64,000 nt of DNA from positions 82,072 through 146,071 of the forward strand of contig NZ_BAGC01000111.1 in NCBI RefSeq assembly GCF_000308655.1, given 5' to 3'. Both the position numbers and the translations under genes were made by a program. Below, in pieces: positions 59,937-64,000 of the stretch (within the stretch, counting starts at the first letter, position 1; every line of letters starts with the position of its first letter). The stretch comes from Nocardia niigatensis NBRC 100131 (GTDB lineage: Bacteria > Actinomycetota > Actinomycetes > Mycobacteriales > Mycobacteriaceae). The notes below the pieces were generated by a model that worked only from the letters and a program-made list of their open reading frames with translations, ran no database searches and was not told where the DNA came from.

Positions 59937-61132
59937 TGACAGACATGGAAAAGGCCGAGCTGCCTCTCACCGAGCCGTTCCTCGCGGCCGTCGCCGAGGC
60001 CGAGAAGCTCATCGCCGGCGCCGATTTCATCCGTGACCCGCACGACCTGGCCGAGGGCTACGACTATCTGCAGGCCGGCATCGCCGCGGTGCTGCAGCTG
60101 TCGCGGGCGCACGGCACCTCGCACCCGTATTTCGTGACCGCCACCGGGCCCTACACCAAGATGGGCCTGGACAACCCGGACACGCTGTACTACAGCGCCA
60201 ATATCGAGCCGAATGCGGAATACCTGCTCACCGGCGTGCGCGGCAGCACCGTCGACCTGAGTTTTCAGGTCCTCAAGGGCGATTACACCGCCTCCGATGT
60301 CCCGAACGGTGACGACGCGTTCGACGACCGGCGGCTGCGGATCGACGCGGACGGCAGCTACCAGCTGCGTTTCGGGCCGCCCAAGGAGAATCCGGAGCCG
60401 AACTACTTCGTCCTCCCCGACGGCGCGTCCATGCTGGCCGTGCGCGAGGTGTACGGCGACTGGAATACCGAGCGCAAGGGCAGCATTCGCATCGAGCGGG
60501 TGGATACCATCGGCACCGCGCCGGTCGAGGCGAGTGTCGAACAGCTGCGCAAGCGATACCGGGCCGCGGGGCGGATGCTGCTGACCAGGGTGCACACCTG
60601 GTTCAACTTCCCGAAGTGGTTCTACCTGAACCTGCCGGTCAACACGCTGACCGAGCCTCGGCTCACGCCGGGCGGGCTGAGCACCCAGTACTCCTCCGTC
60701 GGGCACTTCGAGCTGGAGGACGATCAGGCGCTCATCATCACCGTGCCGAAATCCGATGCGCCGTATCAGGGTTTCCAGCTGGGCAGCCGCTGGTACATCT
60801 CCCTGGACTACGTCAACCACCAGACCTCGCTGAATCATCAGCAGGCGCAGGTGGATCCGGACGGAATGATCCGCATGGTCGTCTCGGCGCGGAACCCGGG
60901 CGTGGCCAACTGGATCGAGACCACCGGGCGCAAGCTCGGCATTCTCCAGTTCCGCTGGCAGCGGGTCGCGCGGCCGATGACGCCGGAGGACGGGCCGACC
61001 ATCGAACTCGTTCCCTTCGACAAAGTGGCTGAACGACTGCCCAACTTCGAACACAATCGGATCGACGAGGCCGGCTGGCGCGAGCGGATCGCCGCTCGCC
61101 AGCGCGCCTTCGCGGAAAGGATGCTCGGGTGA
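59936..61132 (+). CDS. DUF1214-like protein of the sulfation operon
   Basis: 398 aa, no signal peptide. The C-terminal part contains GFQLGSRWYISLDYVN, QAQVDPDGMIRMVVSARNPG and NWIETTGRKLGILQFRWQR, which resembles DUF1214-type beta domains. The N-terminal half includes GLDNPDTLYYSANIEPNAEY. Its ATG overlaps the cysNC stop and its end overlaps the SDR start (GTGA), so it belongs to the operon. Biochemical function is unknown; a role on the sulfated or acceptor molecule is inference. Confidence 0.8.
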   Translation: MTDMEKAELPLTEPFLAAVAEAEKLIAGADFIRDPHDLAEGYDYLQAGIAAVLQLSRAHGTSHPYFVTATGPYTKMGLDNPDTLYYSANIEPNAEYLLTGVRGSTVDLSFQVLKGDYTASDVPNGDDAFDDRRLRIDADGSYQLRFGPPKENPEPNYFVLPDGASMLAVREVYGDWNTERKGSIRIERVDTIGTAPVEASVEQLRKRYRAAGRMLLTRVHTWFNFPKWFYLNLPVNTLTEPRLTPGGLSTQYSSVGHFELEDDQALIITVPKSDAPYQGFQLGSRWYISLDYVNHQTSLNHQQAQVDPDGMIRMVVSARNPGVANWIETTGRKLGILQFRWQRVARPMTPEDGPTIELVPFDKVAERLPNFEHNRIDEAGWRERIAARQRAFAERMLG

Positions 61133-61974
61133 GTGTCGACAACTCTCGTAACCCCCAGGAACAAGCCCCTGAGACCCCGAACCGGCTGAAGACCGGCCTG
61201 CTTGCGGGCAAGGTTGTCGTCGTCAGCGGGATCGGACCCGGTCTCGGTCGTTCCATCGCGCTGGAGGCCGCGGCCGCCGGTGCGAAGGTCGTGCTGGCGG
61301 CGCGCACCGAATCGCGCCTGAAGGAGGTCGCCGACGAGATCGCGGCCGAGGGCGGCGCGGAAACGCTGTGCGTGCCCACCGATATCACCGATGAGGCCAC
61401 GGTCCAGAATCTGGCCACGCGGACCCTCGAGACCTTCGGTCGCGTGGATGCCCTGGTGAACAACGCCTTCAAGGTGCCGTCCATGAAGCCGCTGGCGCGC
61501 ACCGACTTCGAGCAGATCCGCGAGAGCGTGGACCTGACCGTGCTCGGCAATCTGCGCATGACCCAGGCGTTCACCGACGGGCTGGCCGAGACCAAGGGCT
61601 CGGTCGTCATGGTCAACTCCATGGTGCTGCGGCATTCCGAACCTCGCTACGGCAGCTACAAGGTCGCCAAGGCGGCCCTGCTGGCCATGTCGCAGACCCT
61701 GGCGACCGAGCTGGGCGAGAAGGGGATCCGCGTCAACAGCGTGCTGCCCGGCTACATCTGGACCGACCAGCTGAAGTGGTACTTCGGTGAGATCGCCAAG
61801 AAGTACGGAATCACCGAGGAGCAGGTCTACCAGCAGACCGCGTCCAAGTCCGACCTGAAGCGGCTGCCGCTGCCCGACGAGATCGCCCAGACCATCGTCT
61901 TCCTGCTATCGCCGTGGGCCAATGCCATCACCGGGCAGACCATCGACGTCAACTGTGGCGAATACCACGTCTGA
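61129..61974 (+). CDS. SDR oxidoreductase of the sulfation operon
   Basis: 281 aa. Cofactor loop GIGPGLGRSIAL, then VNNAF, VNSMVLRHSE with the catalytic Ser and YGSYKVAKAAL (YxxxK complete), ending GQTIDVNCGEYHV. Active SDR expected. GTG start overlaps the previous stop by four bases. It could oxidise or reduce an alcohol or ketone on the molecule to be sulfated; the acceptor is not known. Confidence 0.9.
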   Translation: MSVDNSRNPQEQAPETPNRLKTGLLAGKVVVVSGIGPGLGRSIALEAAAAGAKVVLAARTESRLKEVADEIAAEGGAETLCVPTDITDEATVQNLATRTLETFGRVDALVNNAFKVPSMKPLARTDFEQIRESVDLTVLGNLRMTQAFTDGLAETKGSVVMVNSMVLRHSEPRYGSYKVAKAALLAMSQTLATELGEKGIRVNSVLPGYIWTDQLKWYFGEIAKKYGITEEQVYQQTASKSDLKRLPLPDEIAQTIVFLLSPWANAITGQTIDVNCGEYHV

Positions 61975-61992
61975 GCAAGGAGTTTCACCACC

Positions 61993-63126
61993 ATGACCGG
62001 ACGTACCAACGTCGGCACCGTCGAGGACCTGCACCACTCGGCGTCGAAAGTCTGCGGCCTCACCGACTTCGGGGCCGACGACTACCTGGAGGCGCTCGGC
62101 GTCCTGCTGGAGTCCTACCAGCGCGACGCCGGGCTCACCGAGCTCGGCTCCAAGATGAGCCGATACTTCCTGCGCGGCGCGCTCGTCGCCCGCGCCCTCA
62201 GCGAAGCGTCCTGGCAGGCCCACCCGGACCACGCCGAAACCCAGGTCACCAGGCCGATTTTCGTGACCGGCCTGCCCCGCACGGGCACCACCGCCCTGCA
62301 TCGGCTGCTGGCCGCCGACCCGCAGCACCAGGCCCTGGAGATGTGGCTCGCCGACTTCCCGCAGCCGCGGCCGCCGCGCGACACCTGGGACGACAACCCG
62401 GTGTACCAGGCCGTCGACAAGGGGTTCGCGCAGCACCGGATCGAGAATCCGGAATTCATGGGCGTGCACTACATGACCGCTGCCGAGGTGGAGGAGTGCT
62501 GGCAACTGCTGCGCCAGACGGTGAAATCCATCTCCTACGAATCGCTGGCCTATCTGCCGAGCTATTCGGAGTGGCTGCGCAAGCAGGACTGGACCGATGC
62601 CTATGCGCGGCACAAGAAGAACCTGCAGCTGATCGGGCTGGGGGACAACCGGCGCTGGGTGTTGAAGAACCCCAGTCACCTGTTCGCCCTGGACGCCCTG
62701 ATGAAGGTGTACCCGGACGCGCTGATCATCCAGACCCACCGCGATCCGGTCACCATCGTCGGCTCGTCGTGCAGCCTGTCGGAGCAGGCCACGCAGGGTT
62801 GGTCCACCACTTTCGTCGGCGAGAAGATCGGCGAGTCGCAGCTCGAGCTGTGGTCGCGCGGCCTGCGTGAATTCAATACCGCGCGAGCCCGATACAACCC
62901 GGACCAGTTCCTCGACATCGAATTCGACGAACTGCGCGCCGACCCCTTCGCCACGGTCGAGAAGATCTACTCGGCGTTCGGACTCGACTACACCGACTCC
63001 GCGCGCGGAGCCATGACCGCCCTCGACGAGGAGAGCAAGTCCGGCGACCGCAAGCCGGTCCACAAGTACTCGCTCGCCGACTACGGTCTCACCGAAGACC
63101 AGGTCAGGGCCGAATTCCAGCTCTGA
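61993..63126 (+). CDS. PAPS-dependent sulfotransferase (Stf3-like family)
   Basis: 377 aa. The 5'-phosphosulfate loop is VTGLPRTGTTALHRLLA near residue 91; the second PAPS site includes WVLKNPSHLFALDAL and IIQTHRDPVTIVGS. This layout is shared with mycobacterial Stf3-type and other bacterial lipid or small-molecule sulfotransferases. Ribosome site AAGGAG. It ends the cysD-cysNC operon, which supplies PAPS, and a strong hairpin follows, so the operon looks complete. Acceptor unknown. Confidence 0.92.
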   Translation: MTGRTNVGTVEDLHHSASKVCGLTDFGADDYLEALGVLLESYQRDAGLTELGSKMSRYFLRGALVARALSEASWQAHPDHAETQVTRPIFVTGLPRTGTTALHRLLAADPQHQALEMWLADFPQPRPPRDTWDDNPVYQAVDKGFAQHRIENPEFMGVHYMTAAEVEECWQLLRQTVKSISYESLAYLPSYSEWLRKQDWTDAYARHKKNLQLIGLGDNRRWVLKNPSHLFALDALMKVYPDALIIQTHRDPVTIVGSSCSLSEQATQGWSTTFVGEKIGESQLELWSRGLREFNTARARYNPDQFLDIEFDELRADPFATVEKIYSAFGLDYTDSARGAMTALDEESKSGDRKPVHKYSLADYGLTEDQVRAEFQL

Positions 63127-63138
63127 TCAACGGCTCTC

Positions 63139-63175
63139 GAACGGCCGGGCGCGCACCTCGCGCGTCCGGCCGTTC
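63139..63175 (+). terminator. Terminator of the sulfation operon
   Basis: GAACGGCCGG pairs with CCGGCCGTTC, with further GC pairs within the loop. Confidence 0.7.
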
Positions 63176-63236
63176 GCCGTATTCGGCGGTCTTTCGTCCC
63201 GTTCGATTCGATGATACGTTGACGAAAGATACCTAA

Positions 63237-63252
63237 GTTACTGACCGGTAAC
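63237..63252. promoter_or_regulatory. Palindrome upstream of EtfD-like gene
   Basis: GTTACTGACCGGTAAC has GTTAC and GTAAC arms, 51 bases before the GTG. Its form suits a TetR-family operator; the regulator is not in view. Confidence 0.45.
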
Positions 63253-63303
63253 AAGATGACTGTTGTTGTGGCCCAGTGACTTTCCAGGACGGGGGACGAA
63301 ACT

Positions 63304-64000
63304 GTGAGCACAGCGACGATCACGCTCGGGGTCATCGGCGCCGCCGTCACGCTGTTCTGCTGGGGATTGCTGTTCACCGGGGTGGCCCGGATGATCCGGG
63401 TTCTGCGCGCGGGCCAACCCGACCGATCACGGCTACGGCCGGTGCTGCCGCGCGCACGGACCGTTGTCGTCGAGGTCGCCGCGCACACGCGGATGGGCAA
63501 GTTCCGGACCGTCGGCTGGGCGCACTGGCTGGTGATGGTCGGATTCCTGCTCGGCATGGTCTTCTACTTCGAATCCTATTTCCAGACCTTCGAACCCGAG
63601 TTCCACTGGCCGCTCATCGGCGAGACCTTCGGGTATCGGCTGCTGGAGGAGATCCTCAGCCTCGCGACCATCATCGGGATCGTCGTCCTGATCACCATCC
63701 GCCAGCTGAATCATCCACGCCGGCCCGCCAGGCTCTCCCGATTCGGTGGGTCGAATTTCCTGGCCGCGTACCTCATCGAGCTGATCGTGCTCACCCACGG
63801 TTTCGGTGATGTGCTGGTCAAGGCGGGGAAGATCGCGACGTACGGTTCCGGGCACGCGTCGACCGATCCGGTGACCATGCGGGTCGCCGAGTTGCTGCCC
63901 GCCGGCCCGCTGATGATCTCGATCTTCGCGTTCGTCAAGATGCTCGCGGGGGCGGCGTTCCTCTATCTGGTCGGCCGCTATCTCACCTGGGGTGTGGCGT
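63304..64000 (+). CDS. EtfD-like membrane Fe-S oxidoreductase, N-terminal part
   Basis: 232 codons visible; the gene runs past the window end. Several transmembrane helices are present (ATITLGVIGAAVTLFCWGLL, WLVMVGFLLGMVFYF, LATIIGIVVLITI, the last helix GAAFLYLVGRYL). This N-terminal domain is like nitrate-reductase gamma/heterodisulfide-reductase membrane subunits, and HWLVMVGF plus HGFGDVLV hold possible heme histidines. In mycobacteria Rv0338c (EtfD) has this layout with C-terminal Fe-S clusters and passes electrons from ETF to menaquinone. The Fe-S part is outside the window. Confidence 0.8.
   Translation, partial: MSTATITLGVIGAAVTLFCWGLLFTGVARMIRVLRAGQPDRSRLRPVLPRARTVVVEVAAHTRMGKFRTVGWAHWLVMVGFLLGMVFYFESYFQTFEPEFHWPLIGETFGYRLLEEILSLATIIGIVVLITIRQLNHPRRPARLSRFGGSNFLAAYLIELIVLTHGFGDVLVKAGKIATYGSGHASTDPVTMRVAELLPAGPLMISIFAFVKMLAGAAFLYLVGRYLTWGVA

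Overview
This is a high-GC actinobacterial chromosome segment, most likely Nocardia or a close mycolic-acid relative. The grounds are an antigen-85-like esterase, FadD-type acyl-CoA synthetases, GTG/TTG starts, many apparently leaderless promoters, and a gene backbone matching mycobacteria: gcvT, ilvE, adoK, erpA/HesB, a DUF3043 membrane protein, cobUT/cobS, asnB, ctaC and ctaF. No rRNA, tRNA, CRISPR array or insertion sequence was recognised.

Layout. 1-10.0 kb: a DNA-processing cluster, with an SF1 helicase carrying a C-terminal nuclease-like domain (cut by the window edge), an SF2 helicase, and a divergent DUF262 protein. 10.1-13.6 kb: a worn junction with a CobN fragment, a fadD gene, an ABM-like protein and the 3' end of a fic gene. 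13.8-31.9 kb: housekeeping genes (DUF6218, DnaQ-BRCT, mycolyltransferase-like esterase, gcvT, ilvE, MBL hydrolase, adoK, erpA, DUF3043, a GlxA-type regulator, a cobU-cobT fusion, cobS) and an ECF sigma factor with its membrane partner. 31.9-46.5 kb: a frameshifted Ala/Gly-rich gene, a DUF1254 lipoprotein divergent from an amidohydrolase, asnB, ctaC-ctaF, two oxidoreductases, a NADAR-Nudix pair and small secreted or binding proteins.

46.5-55.8 kb is the most unusual stretch. A two-gene operon encodes a roughly 1,820-residue P-loop protein and a 387-residue partner with a HEPN-like RNDLAH motif. It lies between two diverged copies of one segment: the 3' end of an XRE regulator gene, a palindromic operator and the 5' end of an FAD-monooxygenase gene. 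The upstream copy is decayed; the downstream copy leads into an intact monooxygenase. This fits acquisition of a candidate defence module inside an older regulator-monooxygenase locus.

57.1-63.1 kb: a tight operon, cysD-cysNC-DUF1214-SDR-sulfotransferase, couples synthesis of the sulfate donor PAPS to a sulfotransferase, suggesting a dedicated sulfated metabolite; a divergent IclR regulator sits upstream. The window ends inside an EtfD-like membrane Fe-S oxidoreductase gene.
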